Of a DNA stretch of 64,000 bases, positions 37,608 to 48,099 are shown in pieces. The DNA comes from Cyclina sinensis. Taxonomy: Eukaryota; Mollusca; Bivalvia; Venerida; Veneridae. Position 1 is the stretch's first letter; each line of letters starts with the position of its first letter. A program made the translations under genes and the position numbers. The notes beneath the pieces were generated by a model, which was not told where the DNA came from, made no database searches, and saw nothing but the letters and a program-made list of their open reading frames with translations. The stretch lies in the NCBI GenBank assembly GCA_012932295.1, contig JAAONU010000006.1, positions 29,600,882 through 29,664,881 on the forward strand, read 5' to 3'.

Positions 37608-38381
37608 TTACTTGTGGCCTTCTGCCAGAAAGTCATTTTTTAACAACTGCAAAAATTCTTTTAGAATGATAGTTGGCACCTCATCTTCATAGTAAGTTTC
37701 AGGTGGATGGTTTTTGTTCCTGTGACTCATTATGTATGTGTAATTATTGTTTTCTTTGTCAACTAATACCTCATGGATATGATGAAGACATATATATAAT
37801 TCTGGGAATAGGTCTTCTTGAGGTTTACTTTGCATCTTATCCATTTTAAATTTGAATTTGTCAATTTGATCTTGTCTTTGTTTTTCCTTTAGAATTTTTT
37901 GGTGATCCATGTAAAAGTAGCTTGCCAATTCCCTAACAGCTGACAAAGTGTACCAATTTGGTTTTGTTTCTCCCATTTGAACATAATAGTAAGGTTTACA
38001 CTTAATAATTCGCACTGCTAGAATTTGTGACTTGTTCTTTGTTTTGCTTTCTGTCTGTTTTACTGTCTGTGTGCCTTCTGCTTTGCTTGTGTCTTGTGTT
38101 GTTGATAAATGTGCTTGTGTACCTGTTTCTTTTAATGAGGTCTGACAATTATTTACTGTTGGCTTATCAAAGAATTTATGTTGTTTTTGCTGTAGGGGTC
38201 TACGACGTGTTTTACCTGAAGCAGTTTTGTTTGCATGAAATTCCCGCACAAGTTTTGATGGTATTTTGCATGAGAAATACCATTCTGTTGGTTTACCAGG
38301 TTGTACAAAACGTACCTTATAGTACCTGATACCTTTGCTCAATGAAGGAGAGAATTTTCTGAATCTCCTCTTCTTTGAGTG
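37608..38381 (-). CDS. Second frame of the Gypsy element: three-fold repeat protein, no AUG
   Basis: Open in the +1 frame relative to pol, from just after a TAA (near 38382) to the stop at 37608. It overlaps the end of pol by about 65 bases. No in-frame ATG occurs before roughly the middle; counting from the TTG at 38342 there are 244 residues. Three diverged copies of one motif are visible: residues 6-38 (YYKV, PTEWY, IPSKLVREF), 117-145 (YYYV, KPNWY, VRELASYF) and 200-236 (YTYI, PETYY, VPTIILKEF). Basic, Gln/Thr-rich linkers separate them. The aromatic-Val then Trp-Tyr layout recalls chromodomain-like tails of some Gypsy integrases, but this is only a resemblance. Expression would need a +1 or -2 shift from pol, or an indel has split one longer polyprotein. 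Confidence 0.7.
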   Translation of the reverse strand, partial: HSKKRRFRKFSPSLSKGIRYYKVRFVQPGKPTEWYFSCKIPSKLVREFHANKTASGKTRRRPLQQKQHKFFDKPTVNNCQTSLKETGTQAHLSTTQDTSKAEGTQTVKQTESKTKNKSQILAVRIIKCKPYYYVQMGETKPNWYTLSAVRELASYFYMDHQKILKEKQRQDQIDKFKFKMDKMQSKPQEDLFPELYICLHHIHEVLVDKENNNYTYIMSHRNKNHPPETYYEDEVPTIILKEFLQLLKNDFLAEGHK

Positions 38382-41300
38382 GCTGGCAAGAGTTTCTTAC
38401 ACAGTCCTGGCATCCGTGTGTGATTTTACTGTTCGATTCTGCAGGTTTTTCTTTTACAAAAGATTTTGACTGCTTTTTATTTGTAATTTTACTAGTTGAA
38501 AGTGGTTGTTTTGATGTGGATGCTTTGTTTTGTTCTGTTTGTTTCTGCAGTTGAGGTGTTTGATTCAATGGTTTTTGTTTTTGTTTCTGTATTGTAACAG
38601 GTGGTTGTACTAGCTGTTTACCTTTTACTGGAAATGTTTTCTTTATGTGTCTGTTTACCTGTATGTCTGTGGTATCTGTTATTTCTTCAGGATTGATTTC
38701 ATCCTGTTCATTTTCATCTTGTAACGGGTTTGTGGGCCTTTCTGCAGGGTCATAATAAGGTTTCAGCCTTTGGGCATTTACAAGAGACTTAACTTCTTTA
38801 TTTGTTTGGCAATTCCTAAGACGGTATGTTTCATTGGGACCAATTTGTACTATATAATAAGGTCCAACCCATTTTCTATGTAGCTTTGGTGCTTTGCCTG
38901 TAGGCACCTTCGAACAGTAAAGCCAAACTCTTTGTGCAGGCCTAAAATTTGTTTCCTTGGCTGTCTTATCATATTGTTTCTTATACCTTTCATGGGCCTT
39001 TTCAATGTTTGCCTTTGCTATCTCTCTAGCTTGTTCCAGGTTTTGTAAGACCCTACTGAGAAATATTCTATGATCTTGCGCCAAATGCTCTTTAGGAATA
39101 AGAGCTGTATCTATTGGCATTTTCATTTCGCGACCAAACAACATAAAGAAAGGAGAGTAATCGGTAGATTGTGTTGCTGGCGTAGCTCTATAAGCCATCA
39201 TTATGCCAGGCAACAAATCTGGCCAATCATCCTGCTGATCTTTAGTGTAAGCTCGCAAAGCTTGCAGGATCACAGAGTTCATACGTTCAACAATGCCATT
39301 CGTCTGGGGATGGTATGAACTAGTCAGATGTCTGGTGATTTGAAAGAGCTCAGACAGAGCTTTCACCAGGTTGGAAGTGAAATTCTTTCCTCTATCTGTG
39401 ATTAGAACTCGAGGAGCACCGAACCTTGTTATGATTTCTCTAAAGAAAACTGCGGCTACCTCTGTGGCTTCCTGAGTTCGAAGAGGAAAGGCTTCACACC
39501 ATTTTGAGCAGCTATCCACTACAAGAAGTATATGTTTATACTTGTCTTTAGTTGTAGGTAGGCCACTCAAAATGTCCATGTGCCACCTGTCAAGCACGTC
39601 ATTGACTGGTTGGGGATGAAGAGGTGGTCGCTTAGCGTGAAAGTTACGTTTAGACTGTTGACACACCTCACAGGATTTCACATACTGCTGGATATCCTGG
39701 TACATAGATGACCAGTAATATTTATTCCGCAATGCAGCATATGTTCGGTCAAATCCTTGGTGACCCCCTAAAATACAGTCATGGAAAGAACGGAGAACGC
39801 CATCTCTCAGTACCCTAGGAATAGCTACTTGCTTTACAAGTCGGTCTTCCTGAGGGGCATTCTTTCCGCGCTTGAGATAAAAGTGTACCAGTACACCTTT
39901 ATCTAGCTCAAAGTTGTAGGACTCTGCTACAACTGTTTTTGCTTTCTCAGGGTCATCTGGAAGAGTATTCATTAACTTGTATTGGTATATGTCTGAAAGT
40001 TCTGGACATGACCTCTGTAACTGAACAAGATTCGGCAACTGAATATCTTTTGCTTTTTCATTTTGTAGACTACCTATAATTTCTTCTTCTGTTTCGTTTT
40101 CATAAATAAATGTAATTTCTGTCCTTAATCCATCTAAATTTGAATCTACTTGAAATACTTGACCTAAGTCTGGGGTTTCCCTTGCTTCATTTTCATATGT
40201 TTGCCTGGACAAGTAGTCTGCAGGGTTTTGCTTTCCTGGCTTATGAACAATCTCAAAGTTATATCCTTGTAATAACAGACTCCATCTTCCAAGTCTACCT
40301 TGACAATCCTTAATATTTTGTAAATACTTAACTGAAACATTATCAGTGAAAACAGTGAACTTTTGATTTGTCAAATACTCTCTGAAATGTTGAATTCCTT
40401 CAACTAAAGCTAAGGCTTCTTTTTCTGTTATGTGCCATTTGAGTTCACTGCCATGTAGTGCTCTGCCATTGTAGGCTATTGCATGTTCTTTTCCTTCTTG
40501 CATTTGAGACAGTATAAAACCTATTGAATAGTCACTAGCATCTATTGTCAAAATGAAAGGCAATTCAAATCTAGGATAGGCAAGAACTGGAGCTTCAGTG
40601 AGCTTATTTTTTAATGTTTCAAAAGCAGTCTGGCACTCTGGGGTCCACTTAAATTTTTGATCTTTCTTAAGCAATTTGTTTAATGGAGAAGCAATTTTCG
40701 CATAACCTTCAATAAATTTTCTATAAAAATTTGCCATACCAAGAAAACTTTTAACTTGTTTGGCAGTAGTAGGTCTTTTGAAATTTCTGAGTTTTTCAAT
40801 GTTTTCTGGGTTTACTCTGACTCCTTCTTTAGAAATAATGTGACCCAAATACTTTATAGACTTTGTTGCAAATGCACATTTTGAAGGATGCAACTTTAAA
40901 TTGGCACTTCTGAGATGATCAAATAATTGTTGTAAGTGTATCATGTGCTCTTGAAAGTTTTTTGAAAATATGAGTACATCGTCGACATAAATGAGTGCAG
41001 CTTTGAAGTTCATGCTTTTGAGTACTTTGCACATGAGAGCTTGAAAAGACAATCTTGAATTTGACATACCCATAGGTAATCTTTTGAAATTAAAAATGCC
41101 TCTGTGTGTTATGAAACTAGCTTTATGTTTTGTTTTTGGATCTAAAGGAACCTGAAAAAATCCACTACGCAAATCAACTGAGGAGAAAATTTCTGGTTCG
41201 GCATCTGCCAAAGTGTCAAAAACATCCGAAAGATTTGGAATTGGAAATGACATTGGAATTGTTTGCTGGTTTAACTTTCTGAAATCTACACAAAATCTGT

Positions 41301-42516
41301 ACTCACTAGAAGTACCCTTTTTGACTAAAACCACGGGTGCATGATATGGTGAAGATGATTCTTCAATTATATCTGCATCTAATAATTCATCCAGTTTCTT
41401 GTCAAGCTCCCTACGCATTTGAGGCGTTTGTCTATATGGAGGACAGCTAACAGGCTTTTCATCTTTTGTGTGTATGGTGTGATACTGTAAATTAGTTTCA
41501 CCTAACTCTGATATGTCTTTTGCAAAAATGTCCCTATTTTGAGCTAAAAGTTTGTATAACTGTTGCTTTTGATTCTCATTTAAATCTGAGGTGTCCAAGC
41601 TGATGCCTAAATCTTGCACTATTTTCTTGAATGAATCCTTTGAGTATGAAGTTGCATTTGTACTGGATGTAAAATTTATATTTGTTGTTTGTTTGACTTC
41701 ATGTATTGTTGCATTTGAAATGCATGTAGCCTTTGCTATGACTGATTTTGGTTCCAAAAATACAGGTAAACTAGTTGGATTCATAAATTTGTACAACCCT
41801 TTTGTATTTTGCACAGTGCATACTGTTTTGCCTCCAGCTAAAGAATACTTATTTGATAAATTTAAACTTGGTTCTAGTAATGCTGTTGAACCATCTGGCA
41901 GTTTTGGAATATTTACAGGAATTGTCATTTCACTATGAGGCGGTACTATTACTTCAGAAGTTGTTGAAGCCAATACTGTAGGCGTGTTTTGATCTTGAAA
42001 AATTTGCACAGTGATATTGCCTAAATAGCTGTTATTTCCAATAGCACTTGATTTATTTGCCCTTGGAGCAGGTATTGTGATTTTCATTTTGCCAAAATCA
42101 GTTTTAACATGGTTGGTCCTAAGAAAATCTAAACCCAAGATAACTTTAGCATGCAAAGTTTCAAAAACTCTAAATTTTTGTTTCAAGACTAAACCATCAA
42201 TATTTAAGTCCAAAATAGTTTCGCCTAGAACTGCGTGTTTCTCACCACAGACTCCTAATACAGCACCTATATTTGACCTATGTACATTTGCCTCTGGTGC
42301 GATTTGTTTTAATAAATGCCTAGAAATACATGAAATGCTAGCACCGCTATCTATCATACATGAAGCACTTTGTTTTCCAAACTGAACATTTATAAAATTT
42401 CTATCTAAAGTAGCACTGAATTTGATTTTTGGTTCATCTTTACATGAACTAGCAAATGATGAGCAGACCTTTTGACTACAACACCAAGATTTTACTTTCT
42501 GTCTTCTGGGAGCCAT
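38317..42516 (-). CDS. pol: Gypsy Pol polyprotein (PR-RT-RNase H-integrase)
   Basis: 1,399 residues, uninterrupted. The ATG at 42516 has AAAATGG context. Retropepsin: DSGAS at 56-60 with the second-lobe ILGLDFL near 126-132. RT about 345-560: LPMGMSNS near 480-487 and YVDD at 510-513. RNase H: D659 (TIDAS), E700, D725 (TDN), D767. Integrase: H2C2 finger (H912, H919, C949, C952), DD35E triad D981, D1041, E1077. GPY/F: WVGPYY near 1216. A Lys/Gln-rich tail of about 140 residues follows and the end overlaps the next frame. All catalytic residues I know for these enzymes are present, so the polyprotein looks functional. The N-terminus before protease is only ~30 residues (Cys-rich, with no CCHC knuckle), so Gag is absent. 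It would act in cytoplasmic particles and then nuclear integration. Confidence 0.96.
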   Translation of the reverse strand: MAPRRQKVKSWCCSQKVCSSFASSCKDEPKIKFSATLDRNFINVQFGKQSASCMIDSGASISCISRHLLKQIAPEANVHRSNIGAVLGVCGEKHAVLGETILDLNIDGLVLKQKFRVFETLHAKVILGLDFLRTNHVKTDFGKMKITIPAPRANKSSAIGNNSYLGNITVQIFQDQNTPTVLASTTSEVIVPPHSEMTIPVNIPKLPDGSTALLEPSLNLSNKYSLAGGKTVCTVQNTKGLYKFMNPTSLPVFLEPKSVIAKATCISNATIHEVKQTTNINFTSSTNATSYSKDSFKKIVQDLGISLDTSDLNENQKQQLYKLLAQNRDIFAKDISELGETNLQYHTIHTKDEKPVSCPPYRQTPQMRRELDKKLDELLDADIIEESSSPYHAPVVLVKKGTSSEYRFCVDFRKLNQQTIPMSFPIPNLSDVFDTLADAEPEIFSSVDLRSGFFQVPLDPKTKHKASFITHRGIFNFKRLPMGMSNSRLSFQALMCKVLKSMNFKAALIYVDDVLIFSKNFQEHMIHLQQLFDHLRSANLKLHPSKCAFATKSIKYLGHIISKEGVRVNPENIEKLRNFKRPTTAKQVKSFLGMANFYRKFIEGYAKIASPLNKLLKKDQKFKWTPECQTAFETLKNKLTEAPVLAYPRFELPFILTIDASDYSIGFILSQMQEGKEHAIAYNGRALHGSELKWHITEKEALALVEGIQHFREYLTNQKFTVFTDNVSVKYLQNIKDCQGRLGRWSLLLQGYNFEIVHKPGKQNPADYLSRQTYENEARETPDLGQVFQVDSNLDGLRTEITFIYENETEEEIIGSLQNEKAKDIQLPNLVQLQRSCPELSDIYQYKLMNTLPDDPEKAKTVVAESYNFELDKGVLVHFYLKRGKNAPQEDRLVKQVAIPRVLRDGVLRSFHDCILGGHQGFDRTYAALRNKYYWSSMYQDIQQYVKSCEVCQQSKRNFHAKRPPLHPQPVNDVLDRWHMDILSGLPTTKDKYKHILLVVDSCSKWCEAFPLRTQEATEVAAVFFREIITRFGAPRVLITDRGKNFTSNLVKALSELFQITRHLTSSYHPQTNGIVERMNSVILQALRAYTKDQQDDWPDLLPGIMMAYRATPATQSTDYSPFFMLFGREMKMPIDTALIPKEHLAQDHRIFLSRVLQNLEQAREIAKANIEKAHERYKKQYDKTAKETNFRPAQRVWLYCSKVPTGKAPKLHRKWVGPYYIVQIGPNETYRLRNCQTNKEVKSLVNAQRLKPYYDPAERPTNPLQDENEQDEINPEEITDTTDIQVNRHIKKTFPVKGKQLVQPPVTIQKQKQKPLNQTPQLQKQTEQNKASTSKQPLSTSKITNKKQSKSFVKEKPAESNSKITHGCQDCVRNSCQPLKEEEIQKILSFIEQRYQVL

Positions 42517-43172
42517 TTTAAAAATACTTTTTACAAAATAAATTAAATTTACTGGAAATATTTTTCTTTACTGAACTATACAACTTTTGAATTCAAAAAC
42601 TATCAAGCACTCCAAGTATCTGTACACAGTTACAAAATTTACCTTAATTTGAACAATTAAACCTTTGAAAAAAAATATTATAAAAGGAAATTTTCTGAAA
42701 CTCTTTCCTGCTTCTTTATATGAGGAAAAAAAAATATCCACATCGAATAGGAATTTTATCCAATAAAAATCTACATTTTTCTTTTTTTTTTTTTATTCTT
42801 TTAAAATTTAGACAATAATTATGAAAAGAAACAATGCCTCCCGTCTTAATAAAAGAAACTAAACCTATTAAAAATAGAAAACCACCATTAATTGTACCTT
42901 ATATTGAATTCTTTTTTCTATGAAAAAGGCATTTTTCACTCCAGATTTTTAAGAAATGAGATCACATAATAACCAGTAAGAAGGAAGCAGGTATGATATC
43001 AGATTGTACTCACCAAAGTCTATGGCACGTTAGAGATGTTCTGATCCTTGCTGTGTTATTCCTTGAGGTCTTCACTGGTCGTCTGCTTCTCAGCTCCTTT
43101 GTCTGGTCATAGTTAACATCCCTCTGGATTCTGACTGCAATTAGGAATCTACATTATTCCTTATGATCGATA
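42517..43172 (-). other. Leader of the Gypsy element, no gag frame
   Basis: 656 bp between PBS and pol, where gag normally lies. It is AT-rich with many stops and no zinc-knuckle coding text in any frame. Confidence 0.75.
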
Positions 43173-43189
43173 CCCGCCATTCGACACCA
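43173..43189 (-). other. Candidate tRNA primer-binding site
   Basis: On the minus strand TGGTGTCGAATGGCGGG starts five bases after the 5' LTR end. TGG matches a tRNA CCA end; TGGTGTC is also how Leu-type PBS sequences begin. The exact tRNA is not determined. Confidence 0.6.
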
Positions 43190-43194
43190 TCTCC

Positions 43195-44297
43195 TGTCAC
43201 ACGGGGCCTCTCTCCGTGTACTCAGCACCAGGCCAACGTCAGGGGGAGAGCGGGGCCAGTAGTTAACGAAGGCCACCTTCCTCACAGGGGACACCGGGTT
43301 TTGTAGTGGGGAATGAACATTAGCTCTGGGTAGAGCCCTGTGAGCGTTGCAGCAGCTCCCCTTCGTTGTAGTTTCTTAAGACCCAGTCTGTGACAGTTTA
43401 TTACGTTTAGCCCTTTGACGGCACAAGGCTAAGTCCCAAATCAAAATCCAAACACAGTGTTCTGGTTTTCTATCTTTACTTTTACTTCTTCTGATTGTAA
43501 ATAACAAATTTAAAAAGATATTAACATTTAACAGTTCAAGAGTTCCATTTGTAACAGTTTACTTTAGTAAGTCCACAGATGTTAAATAGTTTGCTGAATG
43601 ACAACAAGAACACTAAATTAATACTCTTAATATGTGGCTGACTTAAATACGTCACGAATTATGCCCTCAGAATATATTTTAGTTGTTTAGTCCTTGGAGT
43701 CCAACCTCCTTCCTCTTCTACTGAATACCCCTCTCTCTCTGTCTATATCCAAATCTTACATTAAATTCAAATTATAAGAAATGGAGGGACTGCCCCCTTA
43801 ATCCCTATACAACCAATTAAAAACCTTAAGACATAAAATATCATTTTGACACACAATTCAAAATTAAGTAAAATCTCAAAAATGTCTTAATTCCAATGTA
43901 GAGAATGGTTTAATTGCCTATACAATAAACATGCCAAAGTATTGAGATAAATGAGATATTAATGGCTTCAGGATTATGAAATTTCTAGAATAGCACAAGG
44001 TGACATTTTCACAACAATATTACATGATAAAGACCTAATCATCACCTTATCTGCATAAGTCTTTTCTATATTCCTTAAGTAAAGGAAGTTTTAACTTTAA
44101 GCAGACTAAGAATCACAAACTATGAAAACACTGAAATCACATAAAGCTTTTACAATTATAATCATTGTAATATTATAAGTTTTAATTCATTTATACTGCT
44201 AAATGCTAAAATCAAAATTCAAGCAAATATACATGTATGTAATTGAATTTAAAAAAAATCAGTTTAAAGAATTCGACCCTAAATTTTCCCTATTACA
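43195..44297 (-). repeat. 5' LTR of the Gypsy element
   Basis: 1,103 bp, same as 35304-36406 at offset 7,891. As the upstream LTR for minus-strand transcription it should hold the promoter; no TATA box stood out. Confidence 0.93.
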
Positions 44298-44301
44298 TAT
44301 C
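44298..44301. repeat. Right 4-bp TSD of the Gypsy element
   Basis: TATC, matching 35300-35303. Confidence 0.7.
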
Positions 44302-44885
44302 TCATTTTCATCAAGTTTTTTTTTTCATTTAGAAATAAAGGCGATATAAGTGTTATTATATTTTGAACCAAATATTATCTTAGTTCTTATCTAGTCCAGC
44401 TAATGCCTAAACATCACCATAACATGTGGAAAATGAACACAGTCATATTCAGAGTACAATTTCTTGTGTTTAACATAATGCCTTTTTTTTAAAAGTAAAA
44501 GAAATACAAACCATTATAATGTTACATTTAAACAAACCTCAGTGACAGATTTACCATGGAGGCCATACAGCCAGTGTCAGTAAATTTCACTGCAAAAACT
44601 GAACAGGACTAAAATTTATATAGAACTTATTTGATGCAATTTTAACTTTGTTCACACCCAGTTCAAAATTTCTGGATCCCCCACTGAATCCTTTTAAACT
44701 AGAAAAAATGGCAAAAAAATCAACTTCATTTCAGTTCTTCCAAACAGAGATGCATCTTGCCTGATTATGTGCAGAGATAGGTACATTTCTGTGACAATCA
44801 TTTAACTTTTAGCTTATTGTCACTGAATTTGCCTGCTTATTTAAAAGCATGTGAATGCTAAGAGTTTAAACTAATTTCTTAGTAC
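44302..44885. other. No gene recognised
   Basis: AT-rich sequence directly outside the Gypsy element. Confidence 0.45.
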
Positions 44886-44889
44886 CTGT

Positions 44890-45180
44890 GGGTAAAACGT
44901 GGTCACAGAAAATTGCGCATGTGCAGATTTGGGCAATGTACCTGTTTTGCCCTTATTCTAAATTTTTTAATAAGTTCAACCAGTAGGTGTAAACCTATAT
45001 GCAGTAGTGGACAGACAGATGCACAAAAGTGATCACACTGATGTCCATATGACATGAACTTCAGTCCATTCGGTGTTTTAGGGGTTTGTTGTTTCATGTA
45101 ACTTCCATGTACAAAACTACCTTTCAAACATGAGGACGCTGACTCGTAAAGCCCCAAATACTGGCACAGGCAGATCATTG
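44890..45180 (-). repeat. Dispersed repeat, copy 2
   Basis: Minus-strand copy of the family at 25235-25490 with the same order of phrases. It contains a 91-codon frame (45178-44903) resembling that of copy 1, probably not a gene. Confidence 0.7.
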
Positions 45181-45948
45181 GCTGACAATATACTTTCTAA
45201 ACAGCAGAAAAGGGTTTCTGGTTCAACTGTTGATACCTGCAAATTTGGCTAGAATGGTGCAAAATCATTTAAACATTAAGGCTACCCACTTACAGCTGCA
45301 AAGGAAACTTGACTTCTTACAGTAAACTGTATTAAAATGAATACAAAAAGATGTATGAAATATGTGCCAGTAGAGTATAATATTCTAAATGAAATATGGG
45401 ACATGGATGCCGACAAGAAACATACATACATGTATTTTATCAGAGTAGTAAAAGGGGCATAACTCCAGTTCCATAAATTAATTACAAGTAGTATGTCCTA
45501 ATATTAAGGGGTAATCATTCCTAAAATAAATTGTAAAATTAAAGAAGATATGATGGTACTTTTGAAATGAAAATATACATGTACATCTTCCTATGATGTT
45601 CAGAAAAAGGTTTTCATTAAAATGTGTGTGCTTTATTTAACAAAAGACAGATGGATGAACAGACAGACAGACAACTAGTAGTATAAAATCATTAGGCTTC
45701 AAATTTTGCAAAATAAGCAGCAGGCAAAGAAAAATTTGTAACCTAACAAATAAAGTATATCCCGAAACATCTTTGAAATGTACAAAATTATCAGAGTTTT
45801 AGAAGTCAAATTTGCTTTAAAGCCGTTAGCGAGTAGCTTATAACTACAATTTCTCTTAAACTACTTTTAGATATGAATTCTTATAATATACTTTTTATAA
45901 AAATACCAGAAACATAGATGTTATCTATGTCTATGAAAATACTGTTAC
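45181..45948. other. No gene recognised
   Basis: AT-rich; a short GACAGACA run near 45655-45672 is the only pattern. Confidence 0.45.
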
Positions 45949-46147
45949 TCATCTGTAAATTTCATTGACTCTCATCAGCTCATCAAATAACATCTTCCCT
46001 TTTCTGTCGCACCGCCTTCCTCCAACAACCAACGTGTCCTTTGTCCCCACCATCGTTACAGCATCTTCAACTATCCCAGTTGTCACCATGTTTGCCCATT
46101 CCAATGTCGTTGCTAAATACACAAGAAAATTATACAACATGTTTCCC
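45949..46147 (-). CDS. Candidate terminal exon, protein not recognised
   Basis: On the minus strand a good acceptor (TGATTTTTTGTTGTCAG) ends at 46148. The exon then reads, after one base that completes a codon, GNMLYNFLVYLATTLEWANM, ...TTGIVEDAVTMVGTKDTLV, ...DRKGKMLFDELMRVNEIYR and a TGA at 45951-45949 (65 codons plus stop). The text is well mixed and protein-like, with a likely amphipathic or hydrophobic first part and a charged tail. It is phase-compatible with the exon candidate at 46629-46556. The opposite strand is also open here, so strand is inferred from composition and splice sites. Family unknown. Confidence 0.4.
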
Positions 46148-46555
46148 CTGACAACAAAAAATCAGGAACATGCAGTTTGACTCAAATTTTCGTGGTGAAT
46201 TTCTCTTCTGTTCCAGGTTCTAACCAGTATAATCACCTCCTGTGTGATGGCACCATCAGGGCCCCATCAGGGCTTTAATCACAATTAAGGCCCTGGCACC
46301 ATTTATTATGTCTCTCTTTATTTATATAACCTCCTCGACACCACAAATATGTCGATTTGACATTATATAAATGAAGTGAGTATTTGACAAGAGATAATAT
46401 TCTTACAGAATAACCTTATTTTCATCTGTTCATGGTGAACATTTATGCATTTTGACATTAACATCAATATTTGGGCAAGCAGGTAATAGTCTAATAGAAC
46501 TCTAATAATTTAGCATTACTAAAATGTATTACTAAAACAAAAACTTTACCTTTAC

Positions 46556-46629
46556 GATGAAATCAAACAAAACTTCGAAACATCACCAACAACTGCACCA
46601 TGTACATCTGCAACACCAAACAATGACCA
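46556..46629 (-). CDS. Candidate internal exon upstream of 46147-45949
   Basis: 74 bp between a CGTTTAG acceptor and an ATC|GTAAAG donor on the minus strand. Reads WSLFGVADVHGAVVGDVSKF then CLIS plus two bases, phase 2, which fits the following exon. An in-frame TAG marks its 5' edge, so a start codon must be in a further exon. A second donor (AAG|GTAAAG) seven bases on would include a stop. Evidence is only splice consensus, phase and composition. Confidence 0.3.
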
Positions 46630-48090
46630 CTAAACGACGGCAAGAACGAGCAAGGTCACGGATTAAACGACAAAATCGCACGTGTTTTAGTGAGCGATTA
46701 TCAGGATGTCGCTTCATGTACACTTTTAAAGTGAAATACGGCATCCACCTATCAAGCTGGTACCGCCCAGTTTATATCACGTGATGATATAGAGCACTAC
46801 CTACAGAAAAAGCTTCCGATAATTGTGTGTATAACTGCGCAGTAGCTTATAAAGTTCATGTTTTACCGATTTATTTTACTAAAATACAATAATACCGCTG
46901 AAAAATGTTCTTTTTTTATAATGGACTTTTTTCAGTGAATTTTAAGAGGAGACAGTATAAAAATAATGTGTATTTTTTATTTGAAGGAATGGTGAATTTT
47001 TCATAATATTTCGCGACATGCTTGTTTCTTGGCGAACTTAGTGTAACGTTTTTGTGTCATTTTAAAAATAGTTATTATTATAATATCCGCGTCATTCGTT
47101 CATCGGTATAATTAATTGTATGTCGTGTAGACCTAGGCTAGGTAGATATAGAGCCAGATCTAGTTCAAACAGTTCATTATATTTTAGTATCCCAACTTTT
47201 CTAAAACTCATCACTGTCTCTTCTCAAATTACGTTTCTACTTTGAATGCAAGCACTCTCAAATTTTGAAAAAGTCCACCATCTGTAGTTACTTTTAATGG
47301 CCCATAGATATCCGAGGCCTAAGAAGGCTCTCTGCATATTTGTCTTTTTTACCCAAAAGAATTCTGGCAGCTTGTCTGGCATCTCCAGGTAATTAAATAC
47401 AGGTCTGGGCATTCAATACAACCCCGATTGGCCTGAATACCGATTGGAATGTTTAGTAAACTCATTCTGCGCAGACTTAATGGCTGTAAAATTATTTCAG
47501 AGACATCAAAATTTAATGTTGGTTACTTATGGAATTCATTGCTTAGAACTGGAATGTTTATTGAAATCCCCAAAAAAGCTGGAAAACGATTGGTCATAGT
47601 AAAAAGAACAATATTAGGAGTGGTTTATCAAAAATCAGTTGTGTCAAGGCCGGGTCTTTAAGAATTTTGGTGGAAAATAGTTGAGAAAGATTTTGCTCTA
47701 CAGGATATCAGGTTGTCACGGGGCCACGTTTCGGAAACCTCCCTATATCAACTGGGTTAAAACATTACAGGAATACATAATTAAAGAATGATTAATAATA
47801 ATAATAAGAAGAAAAAAATTCAAACATACAAAAAAAATTGCGAAATTACATTTGTAATTTAAAGAAGATAGAAATGAATCTGAAATATAAATAGAATTTT
47901 AAAAAAATAAACTGAGTTAGAATACTTAACCCGGACCAAGCCGAGAAGAAGAAAAAATATCCCTGTAGGTAAACCTGGGAAGTAATATCCCACCTGGAAT
48001 AATTATTACTGAAGAAATCATCATTTTCACGCTTATTCGCACTACATAATACAAGTATTGAATAGGCCAAACGGGAACGAAAAAAATCTT
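46630..48090. other. No gene recognised
   Basis: A minus frame at 47412-47224 looks somewhat protein-like (KLPEFFWVKKTNMQRAFLGL) but no splice sites or family were found. The rest is AT-rich. Near 46262-46286, to the left of this stretch, a small imperfect hairpin (AGGGCTTTAAT / ATTAAGGCCCT) occurs. Confidence 0.4.
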
Positions 48091-48099
48091 TTAGGGAGA

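Larger units (their letters stand above)
35304..44297 (-). mobile_element. Full-length Ty3/Gypsy LTR retrotransposon
   Basis: 8,994 bp with coding on the minus strand. Two 1,103-bp LTRs (35304-36406 and 43195-44297) look identical line by line, and TATC flanks both outer ends. In element order: 5' LTR (43195-44297), candidate PBS (43189-43173), a 650-bp leader without gag, pol (42516-38317), a second frame (38381-37608), about 1.2 kb of AT-rich noncoding sequence, a polypurine tract (36422-36407) and the 3' LTR. Pol domain order PR-RT-RNaseH-IN with a GPY/F C-terminus defines Ty3/Gypsy. Identical LTRs imply very recent insertion. Without gag, mobility would need Gag from elsewhere. Confidence 0.95.

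Noticed and set aside
38027..38329. 100-codon plus-strand hydrophobic frame, and similar frames over 39070-42385
   Set aside because: Antisense shadows of the Gypsy coding region.
46557..46784. 75-codon plus frame rich in His, Lys, Arg
   Set aside because: Opposite strand offers splice-consistent exon text; the plus frame has no recognisable domain.
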